This document shows, one piece after another, positions 8,117 to 17,317 of a stretch of DNA of 64,000 nt. The notes beneath the pieces are model-generated. The model made no database searches. It was not told the origin of the DNA and saw nothing but the letters and a program-made list of their open reading frames with translations. The position numbers and the translations under genes are program-made. The DNA is from Candidatus Hydrothermus pacificus (GTDB taxonomy: Bacteria > Hydrothermota > Hydrothermia > Hydrothermales > Hydrothermaceae): NCBI GenBank assembly GCA_002011615.1, contig MTOH01000013.1, forward strand, positions 1-64,000. The letters run 5' to 3'. Within the stretch, counting starts at the first letter, position 1. Each line of letters starts with the position of its first letter.

Positions 8117-10868
8117 GTTTTGCAAAGAAAACCTTTAAAAATGCTTTTATTTCAGAATCCGGGTCATTTGTAAAGTTTCTTAGTTTGTTAATAATATCAG
8201 TGTCTTCATCAAATTCTACAAGGGTTTTTACTGCTTCTCTCCTCAAAAGGGGCGGGTAACCCGGTCTGCCAAATAGTTTTTTCTCTTCAATAATTTTAAA
8301 TAGAAAAGGAATAATTTCTTTATCTTTTCGTTTCCTTAAGCCCTTCAATATTTCAATAAGCACAGGTGTGTTTTCTTCTTTAAATTTTTCTACACTCTCT
8401 TTAAAATATTCTCTTATTCTGGGTAATACTGTGTCAGTAATGTTTGAACAGAGAGATTTAACTGCTTCCTTTTTTATTTCTTCATTCTTGTCATTAAGAG
8501 CCTTAATTAATATTTCCTCTGCATCAGGGGCTTTAATTTTACCGAGTGCCTTTACCGCCTCTTTTCTCACTATATCCTGACCTTTAATCGCAAGTTCCTC
8601 AATAAAGGGAATCATCTCTGCAACCTTTTTCTCTCCTATTAAATATATCACATCTCTTTGCACACTCCATCTTTTGTCAAACAACAATTCTTTAAGATGA
8701 TTTGTGTCCCATGTTGGTAGTGAAACCAGAAGTTCAAGTATTCTTTTTCTGACCACCAGGTTGTCTATCTCAGGGAATAATTTTAAGAGTTCTTGTGCAG
8801 CCTTATCTCCAAGAGGTATCAATGCATCTTTGACTTCATCAATACTTTCCTCTTCCCACAATGTTGTTAATAGCATCCTCAGAGCAAAATCTGTTCCTGT
8901 TTTGCCAAGAGTTTTTAATACAAAACGCCTTTTTTCGCTTAAATCAAGTAGTTTCTTAAACTCTGCCTCAAAGAATTCTATAAAGTCGGTGAGATTTTTT
9001 TCCTTTGCAAGGGTATATCCCTTTTCAAGGTATTCAAGATAGGTGAAAAAGACCTCTATATCTTCCTCTTTTTTAATATTTTCTTCAAAAAAGTTAAGTA
9101 GTCTTTTGGCAAGTCTTATCTTATTGGTTTTCAAAAAGGATATTAAGAGACTTCCTATTCCGTTAACCGAGTATTTTCTCTGGGCAGGGTCGTCTGAATT
9201 AATACCCTGAATGAAGGGTTCTATCATACTGTCCACCTCAGCAGTTCTTATCCCTTCTTCCAGTTCTTTTTTCATTGCTTCAAATCTCTTTTCTCCGGTA
9301 ATTACAAGATGACTTTCTCTTGCAAGTCTTTCTATTTCAAGCAATTTCCTTGATGGAGAAAAAGGTTTGCCAAATCCTCCTTCAATCATCTCTTTTTCCT
9401 GTAAAATAGAAACCTTATTTTCAGGCAGGGATTTTACAATCTCATCGGTTTCTTCAGGGAAATTTTTAACCCTTCCTGCAAAAAGGCTTAAGAGTTCTTC
9501 ATCAGGTAGGGTTGGTAGAACACTTCTTATAACATCTGCCATTTCTTTTGTTTTTGATAGATATTCATATACATTTCTTTTTATATCAGGTGTTAAAAGA
9601 GAAAGAACATGGGAACCAAGAAGAGAAAAATCTTCAAAGGCATCCATACCATACCTTTCAAGAAGAAAAGCGGCAATAGTTTTGAGTGAATCCATAAGAA
9701 CAGGAACTTTCTCAGGGTTTTCAGAGTAATCTGCTCCTATAAGGTCATTCAGGAATTTTGAAATTTCTGATTTTATTTTGCTCTCTTCTGTTTCTGTTTT
9801 GAGCATTGTGTAGAGTTTTGAAAGTTTTTGTTCCATTTCCTTGGATATAATTCCCTCTCCGCCGAACCCAAGCCCTGCGCCTGTTTTCTCTGTGTATATA
9901 CCTTCGCCTTTCTCCTGACCCGCACCTGTGCCCATACCTGTACCTGTACCCATACCCATACCTGTCCCTGTGCCTGCTGAAATACCGGTCAACACTTTTT
10001 CTCGTTTGTCTTCAGGAAGATATTCTATTATCTCTTTCCCCTTTTCTCCTCTGAAAATTATAAAATTAATCAATTCCTCTTCAGGTAAATTTCTAATTAT
10101 TTCCTTTGCCATACTCCTGAGCTCTTCTATGTCCATCATATCTCCAAGAATATCGTTTCTTAAATCAGGAGAAAGATTTTCAAATATTTCAGCAACCACA
10201 AATGACAGTTTCTCAGGTTCTATAAAACCATATTTTTCATAAACGTTTTTTTTAAATTTCTGGATATTCTGTATTATTTCTTCTTTTGACAGTTTGGAGA
10301 TATTTTCAACCTGTATCCCTGTTGTTTCTTTAAAGAGTTCATGGGCCGCTTCCTGAGAAATTCTCTCGCCTTTTTTAATACTTTCAACAACACTATCCAT
10401 ATCAAATTTTATTTCTACTTTTTGCCTTGTGGAAATTATACCGAATTCAACATCATTTACCCTTACCCTTTCAGCACCAAGTTGATGTAAGAACACTCCC
10501 GGGTCTTTTACTTCTTTTAGTTCTTTCACAGGTATTGAAAGCATCTTATAAAAGGATTCCCAGTCAATTCTTTGAGAGTCTGAGTCAATTGAAAGACTTT
10601 TTATGTTAACTCTGCTAAAATATTTGATCAGACCCTGTATTGCGGGTATTTTTGAAATATCGAGTTTTTCTTTTTCTACTATAACTGTATTTTCAAGGAA
10701 ATAGAAAGAGAGGGTGGGGTAATTTGATGGGAATTCATTTAAAAGCTTTAAAGAATCCTCAACCATTTTTTCAAACATCGGGTGTCCCGGGGGATAGAGT
10801 TTTGCGGTATTTAGAGCAATGCCCACCTGCTTTAAAATTTTTTCAGAAATTTTAATCACATCTTCCAT
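8103..10868 (-). CDS. HEAT-repeat protein with Gly/Met/Thr linker
   Basis: 921 residues. The N-terminus carries the pattern ALNTAKLYPPGHP, seen in a domain of unknown function found in various bacterial regulatory proteins. Around residues 295-325 there is a low-complexity stretch of Gly, Met, Thr and Ala, a likely flexible linker. The C-terminal third (about 540-921) consists of HEAT-like helical pairs, for example around DKRWSVQRDVIYLIGEKK and IVRKEAVKALGKIKAPDAEE. There is no enzyme motif and no membrane segment. It is probably a large adaptor within the Che operon, placed between the two cyclase-domain proteins, so it could scaffold them. Function not established. Confidence 0.8.
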   Translation of the reverse strand: MEDVIKISEKILKQVGIALNTAKLYPPGHPMFEKMVEDSLKLLNEFPSNYPTLSFYFLENTVIVEKEKLDISKIPAIQGLIKYFSRVNIKSLSIDSDSQRIDWESFYKMLSIPVKELKEVKDPGVFLHQLGAERVRVNDVEFGIISTRQKVEIKFDMDSVVESIKKGERISQEAAHELFKETTGIQVENISKLSKEEIIQNIQKFKKNVYEKYGFIEPEKLSFVVAEIFENLSPDLRNDILGDMMDIEELRSMAKEIIRNLPEEELINFIIFRGEKGKEIIEYLPEDKREKVLTGISAGTGTGMGMGTGTGMGTGAGQEKGEGIYTEKTGAGLGFGGEGIISKEMEQKLSKLYTMLKTETEESKIKSEISKFLNDLIGADYSENPEKVPVLMDSLKTIAAFLLERYGMDAFEDFSLLGSHVLSLLTPDIKRNVYEYLSKTKEMADVIRSVLPTLPDEELLSLFAGRVKNFPEETDEIVKSLPENKVSILQEKEMIEGGFGKPFSPSRKLLEIERLARESHLVITGEKRFEAMKKELEEGIRTAEVDSMIEPFIQGINSDDPAQRKYSVNGIGSLLISFLKTNKIRLAKRLLNFFEENIKKEEDIEVFFTYLEYLEKGYTLAKEKNLTDFIEFFEAEFKKLLDLSEKRRFVLKTLGKTGTDFALRMLLTTLWEEESIDEVKDALIPLGDKAAQELLKLFPEIDNLVVRKRILELLVSLPTWDTNHLKELLFDKRWSVQRDVIYLIGEKKVAEMIPFIEELAIKGQDIVRKEAVKALGKIKAPDAEEILIKALNDKNEEIKKEAVKSLCSNITDTVLPRIREYFKESVEKFKEENTPVLIEILKGLRKRKDKEIIPFLFKIIEEKKLFGRPGYPPLLRREAVKTLVEFDEDTDIINKLRNFTNDPDSEIKAFLKVFFAKHGRK
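9921..9978. repeat. Degenerate hexanucleotide tandem repeat in coding sequence
   Basis: About nine units of a 6-base repeat (variants of CCTGTA, CCCATA, CCTGTG) encode alternating Gly with Met, Thr or Ala in the HEAT protein on the opposite strand. The period is a multiple of three, so copy changes would keep the frame and only alter linker length. Confidence 0.75.
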
Positions 10869-10869
10869 T

Positions 10870-11484
10870 TTATCCTTTGCCTATAATAAATATATCGTTT
10901 CTTATATTGGTTGCCGGATAGGTTGTTATATTCTCATTAAGTTTATTAACAAAGTTAATACCCACAGCGGTTTCCCCACCTTTTATAAATTTTAAACCCT
11001 GAACAGCTCTTTCTTCAGGTTCGCCAAATATTGACAGAGCTATACTTCCATCAGTTTTTTGAGTTGTGAGTAAAAGCTCTCCATATTCCATGGATATTTT
11101 TATTCTGGGAGAGAGTTTTTGGCTTATCTCGTTGTTTTCAAAAAAGTAGTGAATTCTACCCTGTAGTTCAAGGGAGTTTTTAATAATATCTTCCTTTACC
11201 CCTGACAGACCCATGAGAGCGACTATTTCATCCCCGTAAAACTGATTTATAAATGCTCCCTGGCTTTCAAGGAGAAAAATTAAAGAGCCAAATACACGGG
11301 TTAATATTTCATCAAGTTCTTCAAGCTCAAAAGAGTGAGAAATTCTTGTAAAACCCTCTATGTCTGTGTGAATTACAACCAGCTCTTTTTTTTCAACATC
11401 AACAAAAGGGAAATAAAAACCACAAAATTTACAGAATCTTTCCACTTCCTTAATGTTTTTACCACATCTTGGGCATAATTTCAT
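10870..11484 (-). CDS. Zinc ribbon + class III cyclase-domain protein
   Basis: 204 residues. A zinc ribbon (C4, C7, C18, C21) leads into a short class III adenylate/guanylate cyclase domain. Both metal-binding aspartates are present: D41 in HTDIEGFT and D85 in FYGDE. The base-recognition Lys is replaced by Gln81, and the Asn/Arg pair of the family's VNxAxRL motif is replaced by Glu158 and Gln162. This is the mirror image of the defect in the 1010-residue cyclase protein of the same operon. It looks like the C1-type half of a heterodimeric cyclase; the alternative is that both are binding-only domains. First gene of the operon, with a -10 box only six bases before the ATG and no Shine-Dalgarno sequence. 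Confidence 0.85.
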   Translation of the reverse strand: MKLCPRCGKNIKEVERFCKFCGFYFPFVDVEKKELVVIHTDIEGFTRISHSFELEELDEILTRVFGSLIFLLESQGAFINQFYGDEIVALMGLSGVKEDIIKNSLELQGRIHYFFENNEISQKLSPRIKISMEYGELLLTTQKTDGSIALSIFGEPEERAVQGLKFIKGGETAVGINFVNKLNENITTYPATNIRNDIFIIGKG

Positions 11485-11490
11485 ATTTTT

Positions 11491-11519
11491 ATTATAGGGG
11501 ATTCTAATTTAAAAATCAA
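11491..11519 (-). promoter_or_regulatory. Promoter of the Che/cyclase operon
   Basis: Minus strand: TTGATT (11519-11514), 17-base spacer, TATAAT (11496-11491), ATG at 11484. With six bases between -10 and start codon the mRNA would begin at or very near the ATG, i.e. leaderless. Confidence 0.7.
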
Positions 11520-11538
11520 GTGTCACAGGTCACACATA

Positions 11539-11568
11539 TTGCGATTTTATACTCTTAATCAGTATAAT
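11539..11568 (+). promoter_or_regulatory. Promoter of dciA-like/gyrB
   Basis: TTGCGA (11539-11544), 18-base spacer, TATAAT (11563-11568); the ATG follows after 11 bases with no Shine-Dalgarno sequence. It is divergent from, and about 20 bases away from, the promoter of the Che operon. Confidence 0.65.
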
Positions 11569-11579
11569 ATATATCTTAA

Positions 11580-11858
11580 ATGGAAAGAATAAATAAAATA
11601 ATAGAGGGTTTTTTTAAAAATTTACCCCCTGAAAAGGCTAAAGAAGTGAGGGTTTTTCAGATTTTTAATCATTTAATACCTGAAAAATACAGAGAAGCCA
11701 CATCTCTTAAAGAAGTTAAAAATGGTGTAATTTTCGTAAAGGTTTCTTCTCCTGTTTTCAGGAATGATATAGAGTTTATGAAAAATGAATTTATAAAAAA
11801 AATCAATCAAGAAATTGGAGAAACTTTTATAACAGACATTAAAATTCAGGGAGTTTAG
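11580..11858 (+). CDS. DUF721/DciA-like protein
   Basis: 92 residues matching the DUF721/DciA family in length and pattern: an amphipathic N-terminal helix, then the KNGVIFVKVSSPVFRNDIEFMKNEF type of KH-like core. DciA family members help load the replicative helicase in bacteria without DnaC. Location right before gyrB (two-base gap) is common for the family. The start lies about 5 bases after the expected transcription start, so translation is probably leaderless. Family assignment is by pattern and context only. Confidence 0.75.
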   Translation: MERINKIIEGFFKNLPPEKAKEVRVFQIFNHLIPEKYREATSLKEVKNGVIFVKVSSPVFRNDIEFMKNEFIKKINQEIGETFITDIKIQGV

Positions 11859-11860
11859 AT

Positions 11861-13765
11861 ATGAAGGATAAAAAAACAGATAGATATGATTCTTCCAAAA
11901 TACAGGTTTTACCCGGACTCGAAGGAGTGCGGAGAAGACCCGCTATGTACATAGGGGATGTGGGCAGGAGAGGTCTCCATCATCTTATCTTTGAACTTGT
12001 GGATAACAGTATTGATGAGGCACTTGCAGGGTTTTGTACACAAATAGAAGTCATTTTACATGATGATGGCTCCTGTACTGTCAGAGATAATGGTAGAGGA
12101 ATACCGGTGGACCCTCATCCCCAGCTTAAGAAGCCGGGTGTAGAAATTGTTATGACCACCCTCCATGCCGGAGGTAAATTTGATGGAAAGGTTTATGTGA
12201 TTTCAGGTGGACTTCATGGGGTGGGTGCTTCTGTTGTTTGTGCTTTATCAGAGTATCTTAAAGTTTGGGTAAGAAAAAACAAAGCGGTATGGTATCAGGA
12301 ATTTTCAAAAGGTTATAAAGTCAGTGAACTTGAAAGGATCGGTGATACAAAGGAAACAGGCACAGAAATAAGATTTAAGCCCGATGAAAAAATTTTTAAA
12401 AAGACAGATTTTGAATATGACCTTGTAAGGGAACGATTGATGGAGCTTGCTTTCCTGATTGAGGGCACAAAAATTATTTTGCAGGATGAAAGAACAGGTA
12501 AAAAGGACATATTCAACTTTGAAGGTGGACTTGTGTCTTTTGTAGAATATCTTGATGAGGCGAGAAATGCTTTGCATAAACCTTTTTATTTAAAAGATGA
12601 GAGAGATGGAGTCATTGTTGAGATTGCTATGGAATATAATGATGGTTATCTTGAAAATATCTTAAGTTTCGTCAACACAATTAATACCCATGAGGGTGGG
12701 ACCCATGTTTCGGGTTTTAAAACTGCTTTAACAAGGTCTTTCAATGATTTTGGCAGGAGAAACAATCATTTTAAAAATGGATTTTCACTCAGTGGTGAAG
12801 ATGTGCGAGAAGGATTAACAGCAGTGATTCATGTGAAGCTAAAAAACCCCCAGTTTGAAGGACAGACAAAAACTAAACTTGGTAACAGTCATGTTAAAGG
12901 GATAGTGGAGTCAATTTTCTATGAGAAATTTTACAGGTTTCTTGAAGAAAATTCCAGAGATGCAGAAAAAATATTACAGAAAGCTATTCTTAGTGCCAAG
13001 TCCAGAGAGGCAGCCAGAAAAGCAAGAGAACTTGTGAGAAGGAAGAGTTTTCTTGAAAGTGATTCGTTACCTGGCAAACTCGCTGATTGTATTTCCAGAA
13101 ATCCAGAGGAAAGCGAGCTATTTATAGTTGAGGGTGAATCAGCAGGAGGAAGTGCTAAGCAGGCAAGAATGAGAGAATTTCAAGCAATTTTGCCATTAAA
13201 AGGTAAAATACTCAATGTTGAAAAGGCATCCTTAGAAAAAATAGTTTCAAATGATGAAGTCAGGGCTTTATTTCAGGCTATAGGCACGGGTTTTGGAGAG
13301 GATGAATGTGACCCCTCAAAGACAAGATATCATAAAATAATAATAATGACCGATGCAGACATTGATGGTTCCCACATAAGAACACTTCTTTTGACTTTAT
13401 TTTACAGATATTTGAAGCCATTGATAAATATTGGATATATATACATAGCACAACCACCTCTTTACAGAATTCAAAAGGGTAAAAACATATATTATGTGTA
13501 TACTGAAGAGGAGCTCGATGAGAAATTGAGGAGTCTCGGAGATAGAGGAGTTATAGTCCAGAGATTTAAAGGACTTGGTGAGATGAATCCCCAGCAACTC
13601 TGGGAAACAACAATGGACCCTGAAAAGAGGATTTTGAAAAGGGTTACCCTTGAAGATGCGGCTCAGGCTGACAGGCTGTTTTCAATTCTTATGGGTGATA
13701 AGGTTGAACCGAGGAGAAAATTTATTGAAGAAAACGCTAAAAAGGTTCAGGTTCTGGATGTTTAG
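11861..13765 (+). CDS. gyrB: DNA gyrase subunit B
   Basis: 634 residues, the usual length for the short bacterial GyrB. The N-terminal GHKL ATPase shows ELVDNSIDEA, DNGRGIPV and GGLHGVG. The TOPRIM domain shows EGESAGGSAKQ and TDADIDGSHIRTLL, and the C-terminal tail shows QRFKGLGEMNPQQLWETTMDP. It supplies the ATPase and metal-binding parts of gyrase, which introduces negative supercoils. It is co-transcribed with the DciA-like gene. Its 3' end overlaps the convergent gene at 13737 by 29 bases, so the two tails share sequence. ParE is a conceivable alternative, but length and the gyrase-type C-terminus favour GyrB. Confidence 0.96.
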   Translation: MKDKKTDRYDSSKIQVLPGLEGVRRRPAMYIGDVGRRGLHHLIFELVDNSIDEALAGFCTQIEVILHDDGSCTVRDNGRGIPVDPHPQLKKPGVEIVMTTLHAGGKFDGKVYVISGGLHGVGASVVCALSEYLKVWVRKNKAVWYQEFSKGYKVSELERIGDTKETGTEIRFKPDEKIFKKTDFEYDLVRERLMELAFLIEGTKIILQDERTGKKDIFNFEGGLVSFVEYLDEARNALHKPFYLKDERDGVIVEIAMEYNDGYLENILSFVNTINTHEGGTHVSGFKTALTRSFNDFGRRNNHFKNGFSLSGEDVREGLTAVIHVKLKNPQFEGQTKTKLGNSHVKGIVESIFYEKFYRFLEENSRDAEKILQKAILSAKSREAARKARELVRRKSFLESDSLPGKLADCISRNPEESELFIVEGESAGGSAKQARMREFQAILPLKGKILNVEKASLEKIVSNDEVRALFQAIGTGFGEDECDPSKTRYHKIIIMTDADIDGSHIRTLLLTLFYRYLKPLINIGYIYIAQPPLYRIQKGKNIYYVYTEEELDEKLRSLGDRGVIVQRFKGLGEMNPQQLWETTMDPEKRILKRVTLEDAAQADRLFSILMGDKVEPRRKFIEENAKKVQVLDV

Positions 13766-15227
13766 GTTTCTCTTTAATTTTCAGGATTAAACTCCCATTT
13801 TTTGCTTTTAAGATTTCCAGTGAGTCCCATTTCTCTATAATTACAGGTATTAGATACTCTTTTGTCGTCCATATAAAATTATCCATTAGAACATATTTAT
13901 ATCTTTTTATCTCGGCCCAGACTACATTTTTATTGTAGGTGAATGGATAGGGTGTTGCTTTATGTTTACCGAAATAATATACAAATACAGGTTTTCTTGT
14001 TATTATTATCTCATCTTCTGGTATATTTTCTTTAAGCCATGAGCATAGTTTGATATAGCCTCTCCATTTATAGGGGAGTCCTGCATATTTATCATTTTTT
14101 ATGATTTTGATGTTATTTCGCGTAATTTGAAATCCCTTTAAGGAAATATAAATAATATTTGTGAATATAAGTGCAATTACAACGGGTTTAAGAATAGACT
14201 TTATGACATGCACATTGATATTTTTATACGCGTCATATAAAATTTCAAGAAGAAAGAAAAATATGGGGAATAAAAACCTGTAAGTGCCCCAGTTTGATGG
14301 CCACATGAAAAGTGTCAGAAAATATAAAATAAGCCATATGTTGACTAAAGTAAGTTTCCTCTGCCTGATTGTCTGGAATAATATTAAAGCTGTGACCAAG
14401 AGAGAGCATATTACCATTGAAAACATGCTGAAATTCCATGGAAAGAAAAGATAGGGTAGAAATATGAAAAGGTAGTTTTTTATGTTTATGATTAACCTCT
14501 TTAATAAGCCTGCTATATTTATACCCACCGTTTTATCCAGAAAAGGTCTATCTGTAAGCCATAAAATAGCCGACTTTCCAGTGAACAAATGGTTTAGGTA
14601 TTCCCATAATGAAATAAATATTAATCCCGGGAGCAAAAATAGTAGTGCTTTTTTAAACTCTTTCTTTATCAAAAAGTAGATGGCAAAAGCCATCAATAAA
14701 GTTAAACCTATTTTTCTGATAAAAAGCGATGAAAATGCAAATAAAAATGTAAGTAAAATATTTTTTGAGGAATTTTCCTCCTGATATTTTAGAAAATAGA
14801 AATAACTTAAAAGAATTGATAAAGTAAAAGGCATTTCAGAAAATATATGAGAGGAGAAATAATAAAAGTGAGGTATTAATATTGATAAAAAAAATAGCTC
14901 TTTTTTATTTATTTTTTTAGATATTAAAAATATCACAAAAAGAGTTAAAATGGCTAATATATATACATATGCCTTGTATAAGATTAAGGATGACTTTGAT
15001 ATCAGGGCAGGGATACATAAGAGCAGAGGAAAGCCAGGAGTAAATCGCAGATGGGGTGGTTCGGATGCAAGGTATATGTCCTTGAATCCTGATCCGCCAA
15101 TTAAAGAATCCTTAAGAGCCAGATATACTAAGTTATCTCCACCTGTGGATATTTGTAAATCAAAATTTGATATAGAGAATATTATAAAAAGTACTGCGCT
15201 GAACTTATAAACAGTATCGGATTTCAT
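13737..15227 (-). CDS. Multi-pass membrane glycosyltransferase-like protein (GT-C)
   Basis: 496 residues with about ten hydrophobic segments. After the first membrane segment there is a GGDNLVYLALKDSL loop with acidic residues, the layout of GT-C (ArnT/PMT, GT39-like) enzymes that transfer sugars from lipid-phosphate donors. The C-terminal part (KENIPEDEIIITRKP) is an extracytoplasmic soluble tail typical of this group. It lies three bases downstream of the start-distal neighbour on the same strand (15231-17240), and its 3' end overlaps gyrB. Donor and acceptor cannot be told from sequence. Confidence 0.7.
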   Translation of the reverse strand: MKSDTVYKFSAVLFIIFSISNFDLQISTGGDNLVYLALKDSLIGGSGFKDIYLASEPPHLRFTPGFPLLLCIPALISKSSLILYKAYVYILAILTLFVIFLISKKINKKELFFLSILIPHFYYFSSHIFSEMPFTLSILLSYFYFLKYQEENSSKNILLTFLFAFSSLFIRKIGLTLLMAFAIYFLIKKEFKKALLFLLPGLIFISLWEYLNHLFTGKSAILWLTDRPFLDKTVGINIAGLLKRLIINIKNYLFIFLPYLFFPWNFSMFSMVICSLLVTALILFQTIRQRKLTLVNIWLILYFLTLFMWPSNWGTYRFLFPIFFFLLEILYDAYKNINVHVIKSILKPVVIALIFTNIIYISLKGFQITRNNIKIIKNDKYAGLPYKWRGYIKLCSWLKENIPEDEIIITRKPVFVYYFGKHKATPYPFTYNKNVVWAEIKRYKYVLMDNFIWTTKEYLIPVIIEKWDSLEILKAKNGSLILKIKEKPKHPEPEPF

Positions 15228-15230
15228 TGA

Positions 15231-17240
15231 TTATTCATTATTTGTTCTGGGGACAATATAAACGAAATAGTGGTATGATATAAAATTACCCTCACTTCTT
15301 ATTTTTAAATTCCTTTTCTTTGCAAGATGCTCAGGTATCGGGATAACCCATTCTATGAAATTTCTTGTTCTTTCAGTATTTAACCTGGCGATTAAAATCC
15401 CCTCTGCAAAAATGTTTATGTTTGAAACATCTAATTTTAAATTATATGGATGAAAAATGTCTCTTTTAATTAAAACTCCCTTAAATTCTCCACCTGCTCT
15501 TATTACAAGAAAATTATAATAGTCAGGGTTTGTTCTTATAATAAATTCTTCTGAACCTGCTATAACTCTTCCTCCATCCCATATAGTGTCATCCTGGATT
15601 ATGCCCTTTTGCAAAAATCCACTTGGTTCCCCTTCAATCGAAGAAAAGTATCTGTATTTATTTTTCTCTTCAGAAATTGGGTTTCCTGTGTCCAGTTCCC
15701 AGAAGAGACTATATGGCTGAGGTAAAAAATGTTCTTTTTTTACAGGTTCCAGATTGATTTTATAAAGTGTGGTGTTGACTTCGGGGTCGTGGCTTCTCCA
15801 TAGAACTTCCTCTGTCAGTGTTTTTATCCCTTCAGGTACTCTGGGAAAAATGCCTTTGTAAAAATATTTCACATCTGAATACATATCCTGGATTAGTTCA
15901 CTTTTTTCAGTAAATGCACCTATTCGGGGTATATACCTTGAGACTACAGGTGAGTAAAATTGAGAGATTATTTTTACCTTAAATTTATCTATGAGATTGA
16001 ACAGGAAGTAGGGGCTGTCAGTTATGACTTTTTCTCCTTCTGGTATAAATTTTGATGCGCTGATAGTCAAATCACTCAAAAGTTTTGAGCGTTTAACCTG
16101 TTTCGTGAACAGGGTGAGATTTAAAAACCATGTAATTGAAACAATAATTGAAAATATAGTGATTAGTAAGTTAAATCCTTTTTCACCAAGTGTCAGTTTG
16201 TTTGAAATCTCTTTTAATCCGTAGAAAGCCATCAGCATGAAGAACGGATATGTGTAAGCAATGTGGCGGTTAAAGTGCATTCCTGCAATTACTGTTGAAG
16301 AATCTCCTATTAGTATAATAAAAAAGTAGATCAAAAATATTATTGAAAAATTGTGGTATTTTTTTCGCAAAAATCCTATTAAGGCAAGTATGCCAAGAAA
16401 AGGGATTGTAATAGAACCTGTAAGCCAGAAGTTCAGTTTTGTAGTGGATGACATTCCTATCAGGAGACCTTTAATCTGCCCGCTTAAATTAACAAACAAT
16501 TCAGTTATAGAGTCTGAAAGAGAGAAGTTTCTGAAGAGAAATTGTGGCCTTACACCCATGGTGAAAAGTTGACCTGTCAGTGCATAGTTTAATATGAATT
16601 GTCCGACCGAGAGAAAAAAAGCTGTTCCAAATATATATATATGGAACTTTTCCTTCTTTTTTATATAGAATAAATAGATACAGACTATAAACATTATAGC
16701 AAGAGAACTTTCGGGTCTTGATATGGCAAGGAAAAAAAGAAAAGGCAGAAATTTATGTCTTGTTTTCAGAAAAGCGAGTGTGCCCCAGAAGAAGAAAGAG
16801 AAAAACGAGGAGTTTAGACCAAAGAAATAACTGAGAGAAAACACAGGATGCATTATAGCGAGGATTGTAGCAAGTATAGAGTCTACCCCGAATAATTCAG
16901 AAAAGGTTTTATATATCAGTAAAGAGGAAAATATGAGAAGTAACAGGTGTAGAATGAGGTCCATGAATACCATTGTTTGCATGTTTTTAATAGGAAACAG
17001 GTAAAAGGGAACATGTATCAGGGGAAGTAGATAGTCAGATGGCGCTGTAAAAGCTGGTTCATCGGGATATATTTTCCATCCTGTTCCATTAAGCAAATTT
17101 TTAGCATACACAAAGTTTATATATGCGTCATGATATGGATATTCCCATCCCCTTCTGCCTGAATAATAAATGCTTTCAAGAATAATAATACCTACCAGAC
17201 TCGCTGTTAAAATAACCAGTAATATTTTTTTGTTTTCCAC
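15231..17240 (-). CDS. GT-C-type membrane protein, paralogue of the 18028 gene
   Basis: 669 residues starting at GTG 17240. An N-terminal membrane segment is followed by YPYHDAYINFVYAKNLL, whose acidic residue and spacing match the 18028-20109 protein (DDSYITLRYSEKI). About ten further membrane segments follow, then a soluble C-terminal domain. Both proteins share the tail motif G-(N/D)-PISE-x4-KY-x-Y. It is probably a lipid-linked sugar-dependent glycosyltransferase of the envelope. It is transcribed divergently from the GT2 gene at 17318, which may make the lipid-linked donor. Specific reaction unknown. Confidence 0.7.
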   Translation of the reverse strand: MENKKILLVILTASLVGIIILESIYYSGRRGWEYPYHDAYINFVYAKNLLNGTGWKIYPDEPAFTAPSDYLLPLIHVPFYLFPIKNMQTMVFMDLILHLLLLIFSSLLIYKTFSELFGVDSILATILAIMHPVFSLSYFFGLNSSFFSFFFWGTLAFLKTRHKFLPFLFFLAISRPESSLAIMFIVCIYLFYIKKKEKFHIYIFGTAFFLSVGQFILNYALTGQLFTMGVRPQFLFRNFSLSDSITELFVNLSGQIKGLLIGMSSTTKLNFWLTGSITIPFLGILALIGFLRKKYHNFSIIFLIYFFIILIGDSSTVIAGMHFNRHIAYTYPFFMLMAFYGLKEISNKLTLGEKGFNLLITIFSIIVSITWFLNLTLFTKQVKRSKLLSDLTISASKFIPEGEKVITDSPYFLFNLIDKFKVKIISQFYSPVVSRYIPRIGAFTEKSELIQDMYSDVKYFYKGIFPRVPEGIKTLTEEVLWRSHDPEVNTTLYKINLEPVKKEHFLPQPYSLFWELDTGNPISEEKNKYRYFSSIEGEPSGFLQKGIIQDDTIWDGGRVIAGSEEFIIRTNPDYYNFLVIRAGGEFKGVLIKRDIFHPYNLKLDVSNINIFAEGILIARLNTERTRNFIEWVIPIPEHLAKKRNLKIRSEGNFISYHYFVYIVPRTNNE

Positions 17241-17279
17241 TTTTTTTATGTTAAGATTATAAAGTTTTTTGAAATTTAA

Positions 17280-17309
17280 TTGAAAATATATCTCTATTTT
17301 AGGTATAAT
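17280..17309 (+). promoter_or_regulatory. Promoter of the GT2 gene
   Basis: TTGAAA (17280-17285), 18-base spacer, TATAAT (17304-17309), then eight bases to the ATG at 17318. There is no ribosome site, so the transcript is expected to be leaderless. Confidence 0.7.
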
Positions 17310-17317
17310 AGAATTTT

